DNA of 32,965 nucleotides from Tepidanaerobacter sp. DTU063 (GCA_001512695.1 LFSJ01000123.1:1-32965); one strand, 5' to 3'. Counted from the first letter of the stretch, positions 24,874 through 32,674 are shown. The notes: a model not told the origin generated them from the letters alone. Program-made: numbers and translations.

Positions 24874-25308
24874 TCATCTTTTGGTATGATGAATCAAGGC
24901 ATGCATTGCCAGTATATAGCCGTAAAAACCGAAACCGCAAATCTGACCTATGCACGCTCCGGCGGTAACGGATTTCTTTCTGAAGTCTTCCCTTGCATGT
25001 ACGTTGCTAAGATGGACTTCCACCGCCGGGATTTGAACTGCCTTTAATGCATCGTAGATGGCTATGCTGTAGTGGGTATATGCACCTGGATTTATGATTA
25101 TACCGTCATATTCACCTATCGCGCCGTGAATGAAATTGATAATTTCACCTTCAATATTGCTCTGGACGATGTCTAAAGAAACATCAAGTTCCTTTGACTT
25201 CTCATGCAGCAAAGCGCATATTTTCCCGTAATCCATCTTGCCGTAAATGTGAGTTTCCCTCAAGCCCAGCAGGTTGATATTGGGGCCGTTAATTATGAGT
25301 ATTTTCAT
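24874..25308 (-). CDS. aroQ: 3-dehydroquinate dehydratase, type II
   Basis: Third step of the shikimate pathway: 3-dehydroquinate to 3-dehydroshikimate. The 144-residue product has the type II signatures: LIINGPNINLLGLRE, the catalytic Tyr and lid in HIYGKMDY, IINPGAYTHYSIAIYDALKA, VEVHLSNVHAREDFRKKSVT with the catalytic His and lid Arg, and ICGFGFYGYILAM. The ATG overlaps the aroK stop (ATGA, 25305-25308), so translation is probably coupled. It is the last gene of the operon, followed by the bidirectional terminator. Confidence 0.96.
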   Translation of the reverse strand: MKILIINGPNINLLGLRETHIYGKMDYGKICALLHEKSKELDVSLDIVQSNIEGEIINFIHGAIGEYDGIIINPGAYTHYSIAIYDALKAVQIPAVEVHLSNVHAREDFRKKSVTAGACIGQICGFGFYGYILAMHALIHHTKR

Positions 25309-25823
25309 AACAAGTCCCTGTCCTCCAGCACATTTATTATTTGTTTTGTCGTATCCTCAATTCCTTTGAGGTTTAGAATTTCAAAATCGGAGTGTTTTTT
25401 ATAAAGGGATGATCTCTCTCGAAAGAGCTGGTATATCCTGTCAATGTCATTGGCAAGGAGAGGCCTGGTTGATATGTCTATATCTTTAACTATATCCTCT
25501 ATGGGGCGATTTATAAAAAACACAACACCCTTACGCTTTAAATTCACCATGTTCTGACTACAGAGAACCACTCCACCGCCCGTTGATATGACCATGTTTG
25601 TTTTTTGGCTCAGTTTTTCGACGGCAGTCCTTTCAAGGGCGCGAAAATGGCTTTCGCCTTTTTCGTCAAAGATATCTTTTATGCTTTTGCCTGCATTTTT
25701 TTCAATAAATTCATCCACATCGCAAAAATCCATACCGAGTCTTTCTGCCAAGATCTTTCCCACAGAGCTCTTTCCGGAGCCGGGCATTCCGATCAGCACA
25801 ATGTTAATGCCTTTTTGCCTCAA
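25305..25823 (-). CDS. aroK: Shikimate kinase
   Basis: Phosphorylates shikimate at O3 with ATP. The 172-residue product has Walker A (IGMPGSGKSSVGKILAERLG), the shikimate-binding DVDEFIEKNAGKSIKDIF and FRALE segments, the STGGGVV motif, the lid Arg in STRPLLAN and a terminal RSSLYKKHSDFEI. TTG 25823 is preferred because AAGGAG lies eight bases upstream; GTG 25829 overlaps the aroE stop as GTGA, but is only two bases from the ribosome binding site. Either way the gene is coupled to aroE, and its stop overlaps aroQ. Confidence 0.93.
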   Translation of the reverse strand: MRQKGINIVLIGMPGSGKSSVGKILAERLGMDFCDVDEFIEKNAGKSIKDIFDEKGESHFRALERTAVEKLSQKTNMVISTGGGVVLCSQNMVNLKRKGVVFFINRPIEDIVKDIDISTRPLLANDIDRIYQLFRERSSLYKKHSDFEILNLKGIEDTTKQIINVLEDRDLL

Positions 25824-25825
25824 GC

Positions 25826-26635
25826 TCACAACTCCTTTTCAACCTCGAGGAGAACCTCGTCTATTATATTTTTATCAATAGTAATTTTATTCCACAGTTC
25901 CTCAGCCTTAGCAGCCTGGCAAACCAGCATATCCATCCCGTTTACTGTATCCAAACCCAATTCTTGGGCCTTTTTTAATATAAGGGTTTGCTTAGGATTA
26001 TATACAATATCAACTACCACTTTAAACTGCTTTAGCTGAGCAGCTTCTACGGGACTCTCGTCAATATTGGGATACATGCCAACGGGAGTGCAGTTTACTA
26101 AAATATCCCCATCAATTGAATCAAGTTCTTTATATGTAATTATCCGAAAGTCCCTGTATTTCTCAATGGCTCTTTGGGGATCCCTGCTCACAAAGATCAA
26201 TTCTCTTATGCCCTTATCGAGGAGGTGCTGTGAAACTGCCCGGGAAGCGCCTCCCGTTCCCAAGACAGCGGCGACCTTGCCCTTTAATTCTATACCGTTG
26301 TATTCCAGGGCCATACCGAATCCAAAATAATCCGTATTGCTTCCGATTGCCTTGTTGTCAGCAATAGTTATGGTATTTACGGCACCAATTTTTTCGGCTT
26401 CCGGGGACAACTCGTCAAGGTATTCCATTATATCAATCTTATAGGGCATGGTCACGTTTGCACCTTTTATTCCCAAAACTTTCAATGCCCTTACCACATC
26501 CTTCAAATCCTCTCGCTTAACTTCAAAGAGATTATATGTCCCTAAAATACCGGTTTTTTTGAAAAACTTATCATGGATAATAGGTGATAGGCTGTGGCTC
26601 AAGTTTTCGCCTATAACACCGAAACTTTTGAACAT
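25826..26635 (-). CDS. aroE: Shikimate dehydrogenase (NADP+)
   Basis: Reduces 3-dehydroshikimate to shikimate. The 269-residue product starts FGVIGENLSHSLSPIIHDKF with the substrate Ser-x-Ser pair, then GANVTMPYKIDIMEYLDELS with the catalytic Lys, GAVNTI, the NTDYFGF Asp, the Rossmann loop VLGTGGASRAVSQHLLDKG with the NADP-binding VSRDPQR, and NCTPVGMYP. ATG 26635 has AAGGAGG upstream. It begins two bases after the chorismate mutase stop and ends next to the aroK start. Confidence 0.96.
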   Translation of the reverse strand: MFKSFGVIGENLSHSLSPIIHDKFFKKTGILGTYNLFEVKREDLKDVVRALKVLGIKGANVTMPYKIDIMEYLDELSPEAEKIGAVNTITIADNKAIGSNTDYFGFGMALEYNGIELKGKVAAVLGTGGASRAVSQHLLDKGIRELIFVSRDPQRAIEKYRDFRIITYKELDSIDGDILVNCTPVGMYPNIDESPVEAAQLKQFKVVVDIVYNPKQTLILKKAQELGLDTVNGMDMLVCQAAKAEELWNKITIDKNIIDEVLLEVEKEL

Positions 26636-26637
26636 AA

Positions 26638-26934
26638 TCAGTCCTCCTTTGATTTAATCCTATATTTATCAAACTCTCTGATTTGCACCTGCTTGCTTAG
26701 GTGCATCAGGGTTTTAAAGAACTCTATCAGTTCTGCTTCAAAACCCTTATTTTTCAATTTGGCAAGGTTTTTCTCTATGACCTCGGCTTCTCTCTTTTCG
26801 TTGAGTATCGGCAATCCGTTTTTCATCTTGTAGGAAGCAATCTTTAAAGCAATACTCATTCGCATTTCAAAAAGGTCCACCAGGCAGCTGTCAATATTAT
26901 CTATCTGCACTCTTAAACCCTCTAAACAGTCCAT
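26638..26934 (-). CDS. Chorismate mutase (AroQ-fold, monofunctional)
   Basis: Converts chorismate to prephenate, the branch point to Phe and Tyr. The product of 98 residues is an all-helical CM_2 domain: LRVQIDNIDSCLVDLFEMRM with the catalytic Arg, then IALKIASYKMKNGLPILNEK with the active-site Lys, REAEVIEKN, and a third helix FEAELIEFFKTLMHLSKQVQ. There is no fused dehydratase, dehydrogenase or DAHP synthase domain. ATG 26934 has AAAGGG nine bases upstream and lies inside the end of aroC (38-base overlap); ATG 26952 is an alternative. Paired with tyrA in the same operon, it commits chorismate to tyrosine; no prephenate dehydratase gene is in the window. Confidence 0.9.
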   Translation of the reverse strand: MDCLEGLRVQIDNIDSCLVDLFEMRMSIALKIASYKMKNGLPILNEKREAEVIEKNLAKLKNKGFEAELIEFFKTLMHLSKQVQIREFDKYRIKSKED

Positions 26935-28021
26935 GCTCACCATCCCTTTCAAAGAGTAAATCCAGAATTACCACTGCCGCTGCAGCTTCAACAGCAGGAA
27001 TAGCCCTCGGCACAATGCAGGGATCGTGCCTGCCCTTTACCATTATTGTAGTCTCCTGCATCTTCTGTATATCAACGGTTCCCTGGCTAATGCCAATCGA
27101 TGGGGTAGGCTTTATTGCAACCCTGAAGAGCAGGGGCATTCCTGTGGTAATGCCTCCTAGGATGCCGCCATTGTGGTTGGTGGAAGTTACAATTCTATCG
27201 CCTTCCAACACGAACTCATCATTTGCCTGGGAGCCTCTAAGCCTTGTAATGTCAAAACCTGATCCAAACTCTATACCTTTCACCGCCGGAATGGAAAATA
27301 GGGCATGGGCCATTCGGCTTTCAACACCGTCAAAAAAGGGGGAACCCAGGCCAGGCTCAAGGTTAATAACGATGGTCTCAATAATCCCACCGACGGAATC
27401 CTTTTCCTTTTTTGCATCAAGTATCAGCTCTTTCATCTTTTGGCCTGCCAGCGCATCCAGCACCGGAAAATCCGAATTTATTAGTTCCTTCAAGGCTTCT
27501 TCATCGATATTTATGCTGTCAAAGCTTTCATCACACACATCATGAATGCTCTTTATGTGACTTGCTATTATTATATTTTGCATCTTTAAAACCTGTTTTG
27601 CCACGGCCCCTGCAAAAACTAGGGGAGCCGTAAGCCTGCCGGAAAAATGACCCCCACCCCTGTAGTCATTAAAACCTCCATATTTGACAAAACCCGTGTA
27701 GTCAGCATGACCGGGCCTTGGAAGCAGTTTGAGTTCTTCATAATCCCGTGACTTAGTATCTCTATTAAAAATAACGGCGCTGAGGGGGCTGCCGGTAGTC
27801 CTGCCACAAAAATACCCGCTCAGTATTTCAAAGTCATCTTTTTCCTTTCTAGGCGTCGAAAATATGCTCTTTCCCGGCTGCCTTCTTGAAAGTTCCCCTT
27901 TTATGAAATCCATATCAAGCTCTATGCCGGCCGGCAAGCCGTCCAAGACTACACCAATGGCCTTGCCGTGTGACTCACCAAAAATAGAGATTTTAAACTT
28001 ATTGCCGAAGATGGAACTCAT
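26897..28021 (-). CDS. aroC: Chorismate synthase
   Basis: Makes chorismate from 5-enolpyruvylshikimate-3-phosphate using reduced FMN. The 374-residue product has the three family signatures: FKISIFGESHGKAIGVVLDG, LPRPGHADYTGFVKYGGFND followed by YRGGGHFSGR, and KGRHDPCIVPRAIPAVEAAA. ATG 28021 has GGAGG nine bases upstream. The gene starts 23 bases inside the end of aroA and ends 38 bases inside the chorismate mutase gene, so translation along the operon is tightly coupled. Confidence 0.97.
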   Translation of the reverse strand: MSSIFGNKFKISIFGESHGKAIGVVLDGLPAGIELDMDFIKGELSRRQPGKSIFSTPRKEKDDFEILSGYFCGRTTGSPLSAVIFNRDTKSRDYEELKLLPRPGHADYTGFVKYGGFNDYRGGGHFSGRLTAPLVFAGAVAKQVLKMQNIIIASHIKSIHDVCDESFDSINIDEEALKELINSDFPVLDALAGQKMKELILDAKKEKDSVGGIIETIVINLEPGLGSPFFDGVESRMAHALFSIPAVKGIEFGSGFDITRLRGSQANDEFVLEGDRIVTSTNHNGGILGGITTGMPLLFRVAIKPTPSIGISQGTVDIQKMQETTIMVKGRHDPCIVPRAIPAVEAAAAVVILDLLFERDGEHGLFRGFKSADR

Positions 28022-29300
28022 CGATTATACCTCCGAGCTTTCTAAAGTCATTCCAAAAATTGGGGTAGGATTTACCCACGGAATCACTGTTATTGATAAT
28101 AACGGGTTTTTTGCACCTAAGTGCCGCCACAGCGAGGGCCATGGCTATTCTGTGGTCATTCCAACTGTCTACAGCGCCGCCTTCCAGCATGTCCCGGCCG
28201 TAAATCTCAAGGCCATCGGGAGTCTCTGCAATCTTAGCACCAAGTTTGGATAGTTCCGTAGAAATTGCCTTTAAGCGATCCGATTCCTTTATCCTAAGTC
28301 TCCCGGCATTGATTATTCTCGTGGTGCCCTTGCTTAAAGCTCCGAGGACCGCCAAGGGGGGAACTAGATCCGGGCACTGGGACGCATCAATGGTTATGCC
28401 GAAAGTTTTAGATGAACGAGCAGTGACTGAGTTGTCCTTTACAACTAAATCAGCGCCCATTTCGGTCAAAATATCGATGATACATTTGTCACCCTGAAGT
28501 GAACCCGATTCCAGGTCATTGCATGTTATATTTCCGTTTAAAGTGCCGGCTACCAGCCCAAAAGCTGCCTGAGAGTAATCACCCTCAACACGACACCTCG
28601 CAGCCTTATATGATTGCTTTCCCTTTACCTTAAAGTATTCGTAATTGTGATTCTCGACCTCTATTGAAAAATCCTTTATGGTATCTATGGTAAGGTCTAT
28701 GTATCCCTTTGATTCAATAGGGGTAGTTATTATTATTTCCGAATCGCCGTCAAGGAGGGGCAGTGAAAATAGTAGTCCTGAGATGAATTGTGAACTTACA
28801 TTGCCCTTAACCTTAAATACGCCTGGCCTTAGTTTGCCTGAAAAAGTTATGGGAAGTCCTCCCGTCCTTGTATAATAGATTATGCCTTGACTTTCAAAAA
28901 TCCTGCAATATTCATCGAGGGGCCTTTGAGAAAGTCTGCCCCTTCCCGTAAATGTAATTTGTTTTCCGTCAAGCAAGGCAATCGGTATCAAAAATCTAAG
29001 GGTGGAGCCCGATTCGAAGCAGTCTACTGTTTGCTGCACAATTTCAGGATAGCCTTTGCCCTTAATGATTACATCATAGGTCTCAAGATTCGAATTGGCC
29101 TTGACATAACTTACTTTTGCTCCGAGGGCTTTGATGCCTTTTAAAGTAGCCAAAATATCATCGGAAAAATCAATGTTGCTGATGATGCTATCTCCGGCGG
29201 CAAGGGATGCGCAGATCAACATTCGATGGCTTATACTTTTGGATGGGGGAACTGTTATCCGGCCCTTTAATCCAGATGGAGTAATTTTTACGCATTTCAT
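27999..29300 (-). CDS. aroA: 3-phosphoshikimate 1-carboxyvinyltransferase (EPSP synthase)
   Basis: Transfers enolpyruvyl from PEP to shikimate-3-phosphate. The 433-residue product starts with the substrate motif GRITVPPSKSISHRMLICAS, then CFESGSTLRFLIPIALLDGK, GRLSQRPLDEYCR, KVKGNVSSQFISGLLFSLPL, RVEGDYSQAAFGL, LRIKESDRLKAISTELSKLG and SWNDHRIAMALAVAALR. The PEP-binding loop reads SGSTLRF instead of the NAGTAMR of class I enzymes. This variant loop is common in clostridial enzymes; its effect on inhibitor binding cannot be read from sequence. The ATG is 18 bases after the aroB stop, with CGAGGTG upstream. Confidence 0.96.
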   Translation of the reverse strand: MKCVKITPSGLKGRITVPPSKSISHRMLICASLAAGDSIISNIDFSDDILATLKGIKALGAKVSYVKANSNLETYDVIIKGKGYPEIVQQTVDCFESGSTLRFLIPIALLDGKQITFTGRGRLSQRPLDEYCRIFESQGIIYYTRTGGLPITFSGKLRPGVFKVKGNVSSQFISGLLFSLPLLDGDSEIIITTPIESKGYIDLTIDTIKDFSIEVENHNYEYFKVKGKQSYKAARCRVEGDYSQAAFGLVAGTLNGNITCNDLESGSLQGDKCIIDILTEMGADLVVKDNSVTARSSKTFGITIDASQCPDLVPPLAVLGALSKGTTRIINAGRLRIKESDRLKAISTELSKLGAKIAETPDGLEIYGRDMLEGGAVDSWNDHRIAMALAVAALRCKKPVIINNSDSVGKSYPNFWNDFRKLGGIIDEFHLRQ

Positions 29301-29318
29301 AAAAACACCTCGTAATTT

Positions 29319-30380
29319 TTATAGGAAAAACCTTGGAATTTCATCTTTATTGATATTTTTTATAAAGCCGTCACCTATTGAATTCAACAATACAATATCA
29401 ATGCTGTCGCCTTTATTTTTTTTATCCATGGCAATGACTTCAACAATCTCGGCTGCATTTCCTGCAGGCATCTCATAGGGGAGGCCGTACTTTGATAGTA
29501 CTTCTTTAAGCCTTTGACTGGTTCCGGGCTCGGTTAAACCCATGTCTTCACTGTTTTTGGTTACCCGATACATGCCTACTGCTACCGCTTCACCATGGGA
29601 GTATTTGGCATAATGATAATATTTTTCTATGGCATGGCCCAGGGTGTGGCCGAAGTTTAGCATCATTCTTGCTCCTTGGTCGGTTTCGTCCTCTTCAACA
29701 AATTTTTTCTTGATACTTAAACACTTGAAGATAATAGTTTCTATATTGTTAAGGAGCTCGTTTTTGTCAAACCCCGTAAGCTCTTCAAATAGCTGCCGAT
29801 CCTTGATACAACCGTACTTAATCACTTCAGCCATGCCATTACTGAATTCTCTCGCGTCAAGGGTATCCAAAAAGTCCGGGTCAATGAAAACTGCCTCGGG
29901 ATGGTAAAAACTGCCCACTAAATTTTTGCCTTGGGGCAGGTCAACTGCTACCTTGCCGCCTATACTGCTGTCAACCTGGGCAATCAGGGAAGTGGGAACC
30001 TGTACGTAAGGCATACCCCTCAAAAAGGATGACGCAGCAAATCCTCCCAAATCACCTACCACCCCGCCGCCTAAAGCTATGATGATGTCCCTGCGGGTAA
30101 TTCTTGACTTAACCAATCCTTCGAAAACATCGGCAAGGGTCGCCAGGGTTTTACTTTTTTCGCCTGGTTCGATGGCAATCACATCAGTTTCAAATCCCGC
30201 CGAATTTAGGACATTTAAGACCTGAGCTCCATAAATGCGACTTAGGTTTTTATCGGTAATTATTGCTACTCTTTTTGCAGAAGATAATCTTCTCAAAGAC
30301 TTGCCCAATTCCTTAATTATGCCTCGCTTGATATACACCGGATAATCCTTGTTTTTTAAATTTACCTGGAGAGTCTGCAT
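29319..30380 (-). CDS. aroB: 3-dehydroquinate synthase
   Basis: Second step of the pathway: cyclises DAHP to 3-dehydroquinate with NAD+ and a divalent metal. The 353-residue product has VAIITDKNLSRIYG, EPGEKSKTLATLADVFEGLV, IIALGGGVVGDLGGFAASSF, YVQVPTSLIAQVDSSIGGKV, NLVGSFYHPEAVFIDPDFL, the metal ligands in EVIKYG and MLNFGHTLGHAIEKY, and SHGEAVAVGM. ATG 30380 has GGAGGAAC (minus strand) 9-11 bases upstream, so the gene starts 68 bases inside tyrA. That is the longest overlap in this operon. Confidence 0.97.
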   Translation of the reverse strand: MQTLQVNLKNKDYPVYIKRGIIKELGKSLRRLSSAKRVAIITDKNLSRIYGAQVLNVLNSAGFETDVIAIEPGEKSKTLATLADVFEGLVKSRITRRDIIIALGGGVVGDLGGFAASSFLRGMPYVQVPTSLIAQVDSSIGGKVAVDLPQGKNLVGSFYHPEAVFIDPDFLDTLDAREFSNGMAEVIKYGCIKDRQLFEELTGFDKNELLNNIETIIFKCLSIKKKFVEEDETDQGARMMLNFGHTLGHAIEKYYHYAKYSHGEAVAVGMYRVTKNSEDMGLTEPGTSQRLKEVLSKYGLPYEMPAGNAAEIVEVIAMDKKNKGDSIDIVLLNSIGDGFIKNINKDEIPRFFL

Positions 30381-31233
30381 TTAAATCAAGTTCCTCCTTC
30401 AATTTCTGGGCCTTGGAGAAAAGCTCCCTTAAAGACACTGAATCGTTGCCGAGAATGGCTTTTTTGAATTCTTGCAGGTTTGATAGGAATATGTCAAGAT
30501 GTTTGACTACATAGCTGGCGTTTTCAAGCAGCAGCTCCGTCCATAAATCCCCGTTTATCCTGGCTACCCTTGTGACGTCCCGAAAGCTGCCGCCCGTGTA
30601 GATCGATGTATTTTCTATCATGGGATTTAGCACCAGGGATAAAGCCATGATGTGGGGCAGGTGACTGGTGAAGGCCACCATATCATCGTGCTGTTCAGGG
30701 CCCATCTCAACTACATTGGCAAAACCGATTTTAAAAAGCAGGTCTTTTAATAATGAGACATTAGCCCTTTTGCTTTTTGCCGAAGGAGTCATTATATAGT
30801 CGGCACCCTTGAAGATTTTTTCCGAAGCAAATTGAATTCCTTGAAATTCGTTTCCGGCCATGGGGTGGCCGCCGATAAAATCAATGTCATCCCTTAAAAT
30901 TGGAGATATCTCTCTGAAAATTAATCCTTTAAGCCCGGTGACATCGGTGACAATGGCGCCGGTTTTGAAGTGTCTCATGTTTTCCCTGATAAATTTCACT
31001 GCCGCTTTCGGATAGATGCAGACGAAGACCAAATCGGATTCTTGCAGCGGCTCTTTAGAGTCAGTGAAGCCTTTATTTATGATCCCGGACGCCATTGCCA
31101 AGTCCAGCGCATCTCTGTCAATATCAACTCCCCAAAGCTGTTTGGTTTTTATTTTTTTGCTAATCGCCATTGCCAGGGAGCCGCCTATGAGTCCAAGGCC
31201 CACTACTGTTATATTAAAGTCCGAGCAATCCAT
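30313..31233 (-). CDS. tyrA: Prephenate dehydrogenase
   Basis: Oxidises prephenate to 4-hydroxyphenylpyruvate, the last committed step to tyrosine. The 306-residue product has the Rossmann motif ITVVGLGLIGGSLAMAISKK, the acidic end of strand 2 in WGVDID, and the catalytic segments DFIGGHPMAGNEFQGIQFAS, DDMVAFTSHLPHIMALSLVL and FRDVTRVARINGDLWTELLL. It ends without the C-terminal ACT domain that many Bacillus enzymes carry, so feedback control by tyrosine at this enzyme is uncertain. The last 22 residues overlap aroB. ATG 31233 has AGGAGG upstream; aroF ends 12 bases before. Confidence 0.95.
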   Translation of the reverse strand: MDCSDFNITVVGLGLIGGSLAMAISKKIKTKQLWGVDIDRDALDLAMASGIINKGFTDSKEPLQESDLVFVCIYPKAAVKFIRENMRHFKTGAIVTDVTGLKGLIFREISPILRDDIDFIGGHPMAGNEFQGIQFASEKIFKGADYIMTPSAKSKRANVSLLKDLLFKIGFANVVEMGPEQHDDMVAFTSHLPHIMALSLVLNPMIENTSIYTGGSFRDVTRVARINGDLWTELLLENASYVVKHLDIFLSNLQEFKKAILGNDSVSLRELFSKAQKLKEELDLNADSPGKFKKQGLSGVYQARHN

Positions 31234-31244
31234 TTAAAAGCCTC

Positions 31245-32258
31245 CTAAAGCTTGCGATTGTGTATTCGAGCTATTTCCCTGACTCTGTCCATTAAGCGTT
31301 TGAAGTTTTCAGGTGTAACGGATTGATTGCCGTCACATAGGGCATTCTTAGGGTCATTGTGCACCTCTATCATTAACCCATCCGCTCCTACCGCTACTGC
31401 TGCCATGGCCAGGGGTTCAACCATCCACCAGATTCCCGAAGCATGACTGGGATCTACGATCACTGGAAGGTGGCTTAATTTCTTGATTACGGGCACGGCA
31501 CTTATGTCAAGGGTGTTTCTGGTGTAAGTTTCAAAGGTCCTGATGCCCCTCTCGCACAGAATTACATTTTCGTTTCCACCTGCCAGTATATATTCGGCTG
31601 CAGTTAAAAACTCTTCGATTGTGGCTGAAAGACCCCGCTTTAAAAGCACCGGCTTTCTCGTTTGACCGACTGCTTTTAAAAGGTCGAAATTCTGCATGTT
31701 TCTAGCGCCAATTTGGATGATGTCAACATCAGCTTCATACAGTTCAAGCTTATCCACTGACATCAATTCAACCACAATGGGCAATTTGGTCACTTCCTTG
31801 GCATACTTTAAATACTCAAGGCCTTCTTCCTTCAAGCCCTGGAAGCTGTATGGCGAAGTCCTGGGTTTAAAGGCACCGCCTCTTAAAAAACCTGCACCCG
31901 CCTTTTTTACTTCAATGGCCACCTCGGTTATCTGGGACTTGCTTTCTACCGAGCATGGACCTGCAATGATGGCCAGCTTCTCTCCGCCGATAGAGAGGCC
32001 GTTTACCGATATCACCGAGTTTTCGGGATGAAAGAGTCGGCTCACCCTTTTGTACGGTTCCTGGACGTGGATGACCTTTTCAACACCTTCCATCAGCTTA
32101 AAGCTTTCGGCATCCACGCTGCTTGTGTCACCGATCATGCCAATAATGTGATAGTTTACGCCTATAGCCTCACAAACTTCAAGGCCCAAGTCCAGGATTT
32201 TGTCTTTGACAGCATCTGCATCCCGGGCTTCACCATCTGTTCGCATTACAATTATCAT
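31245..32258 (-). CDS. aroF: 3-deoxy-7-phosphoheptulonate (DAHP) synthase, type I-beta with N-terminal regulatory domain
   Basis: First enzyme of the shikimate pathway: PEP plus erythrose-4-phosphate to DAHP. The 337-residue product has a ferredoxin-like N-terminal domain (residues 1-70, MIIVMRTDGEARDADAV), typical of allosteric forms, then the barrel with AIIAGPCSVESKSQI, GAGFLRGGAFKPRTSPYSFQ, IIQIGARNMQNFDLLKAVGQ, KPVLLKRGLSATIEEFLTAA, LCERGIRTFE and LPVIVDPSHASG. ATG 32258 has GGAGGTG six bases upstream; the frame is open to 32291, but that is next to the terminator. It is the first gene after the Phe/Tyr leader, so expression of the whole operon is set here. Confidence 0.96.
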   Translation of the reverse strand: MIIVMRTDGEARDADAVKDKILDLGLEVCEAIGVNYHIIGMIGDTSSVDAESFKLMEGVEKVIHVQEPYKRVSRLFHPENSVISVNGLSIGGEKLAIIAGPCSVESKSQITEVAIEVKKAGAGFLRGGAFKPRTSPYSFQGLKEEGLEYLKYAKEVTKLPIVVELMSVDKLELYEADVDIIQIGARNMQNFDLLKAVGQTRKPVLLKRGLSATIEEFLTAAEYILAGGNENVILCERGIRTFETYTRNTLDISAVPVIKKLSHLPVIVDPSHASGIWWMVEPLAMAAVAVGADGLMIEVHNDPKNALCDGNQSVTPENFKRLMDRVREIARIHNRKL

Positions 32259-32294
32259 TCTAAACACCTCCGCCATGAAAATATTTTGCATAAC

Positions 32295-32328
32295 AAAAAA
32301 GGGAATCTCCTCCAGTGAGATTCCCTTT
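32295..32328 (-). terminator. Attenuator terminator before aroF
   Basis: On the minus strand AAAGGGAATCTC (32328-32317) pairs with GAGATTCCCTTT (32309-32298), a 12-base-pair stem with a seven-base loop ending in six T's. It sits between the leader peptide stop and aroF, about 37 bases before the aroF start. Confidence 0.93.
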
Positions 32329-32380
32329 AGGTATACCTATACTAATGAGTTTTGGATAATTATGCGGTACTAAGGGTAAT
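32320..32380 (-). promoter_or_regulatory. Predicted antiterminator pairing in the aro leader
   Basis: The leader segment ATTACCCTTAG (32380-32370) can pair with CTAAAGGGAAT (32330-32320), giving ten base pairs with one bulged A on each side. The second segment includes most of the 5' arm of the terminator, so the two structures exclude each other. The peptide stop codon (32362-32360) lies eight bases past the first segment, so a ribosome at the stop would mask it and let the terminator form. Pairing was done by eye, without energies. Confidence 0.6.
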
Positions 32381-32539
32381 AATCCTCTTAATACCTCTAT
32401 CATTGAATCTGTTATAAACCTCACCGGAAGGAGGGCCTATTTTATTGCAGAACAAACAACCGCTAAAATAAAAGTAAAAATAGTAGCGGCTAAAGTTAAA
32501 GTATTGTCCTGCAAAGTTCCTTCCTGTGAGATTTTGCAT
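32360..32539 (-). CDS. Phe/Tyr-rich leader peptide of the aro operon
   Basis: A 59-residue open reading frame between the operon promoter and the attenuator. ATG 32539 has a strong GGAGGT (32553-32548) eight bases upstream, so it should be well translated. Residues 9-25 (FAGQYFNFSRYYFYFYF) contain 11 Phe/Tyr residues, seven of them consecutive (19-25), and there is no Trp. A CLFC pair and the polar tail GPPSGEVYNRFND, then RGIKRIITLSTA, follow. A hairpin (32484-32490 with 32459-32465) loops out the run of Tyr and Phe codons. Shortage of charged tRNA-Phe or tRNA-Tyr should stall the ribosome here. The tail brings the stop codon next to the antiterminator. The role is inferred from this architecture. 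Confidence 0.85.
   Translation of the reverse strand: MQNLTGRNFAGQYFNFSRYYFYFYFSGCLFCNKIGPPSGEVYNRFNDRGIKRIITLSTA
32459..32490 (-). promoter_or_regulatory. Candidate pause hairpin around the Tyr/Phe codon run
   Basis: On the minus strand GCCGCTA (32490-32484) pairs with TAGCGGT (32465-32459), seven base pairs including one G-U. The 18-base loop is made of the Tyr and Phe codons 20-25. It is positioned like the 1:2 pause stem of classical attenuators. Confidence 0.5.
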
Positions 32540-32582
32540 GTGCTTTGACCTCCGGGCAAGTTGTGTTTTTGGTATTTTTAAC

Positions 32583-32611
32583 ATTATATTTAATCGGGTA
32601 TTCTATGTCAA
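32583..32611 (-). promoter_or_regulatory. Consensus sigma-A promoter of the aro operon
   Basis: On the minus strand a perfect TTGACA (32611-32606), exactly 17 bases, and a perfect TATAAT (32588-32583). Transcription would start near 32576, about 37 bases before the leader peptide start. Confidence 0.92.
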
Positions 32612-32674
32612 GGAAAATTTTTTCTTTTTGTTCTCAATTTTATGCCTAAGGGATATATAGGCCGAAAAAAGCCT

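Noticed and set aside
27015-27545. Long plus-strand open frame inside aroC
   Set aside because: It is antisense to a clear aroC frame, has no ribosome binding site and an unnatural composition: a shadow frame.
32259-32576. T-box riboswitch upstream of aroF
   Set aside because: I looked for the T-box core (GGGTGGNACCGCG) on the minus strand and did not find it; the leader frame and terminator explain the region better.
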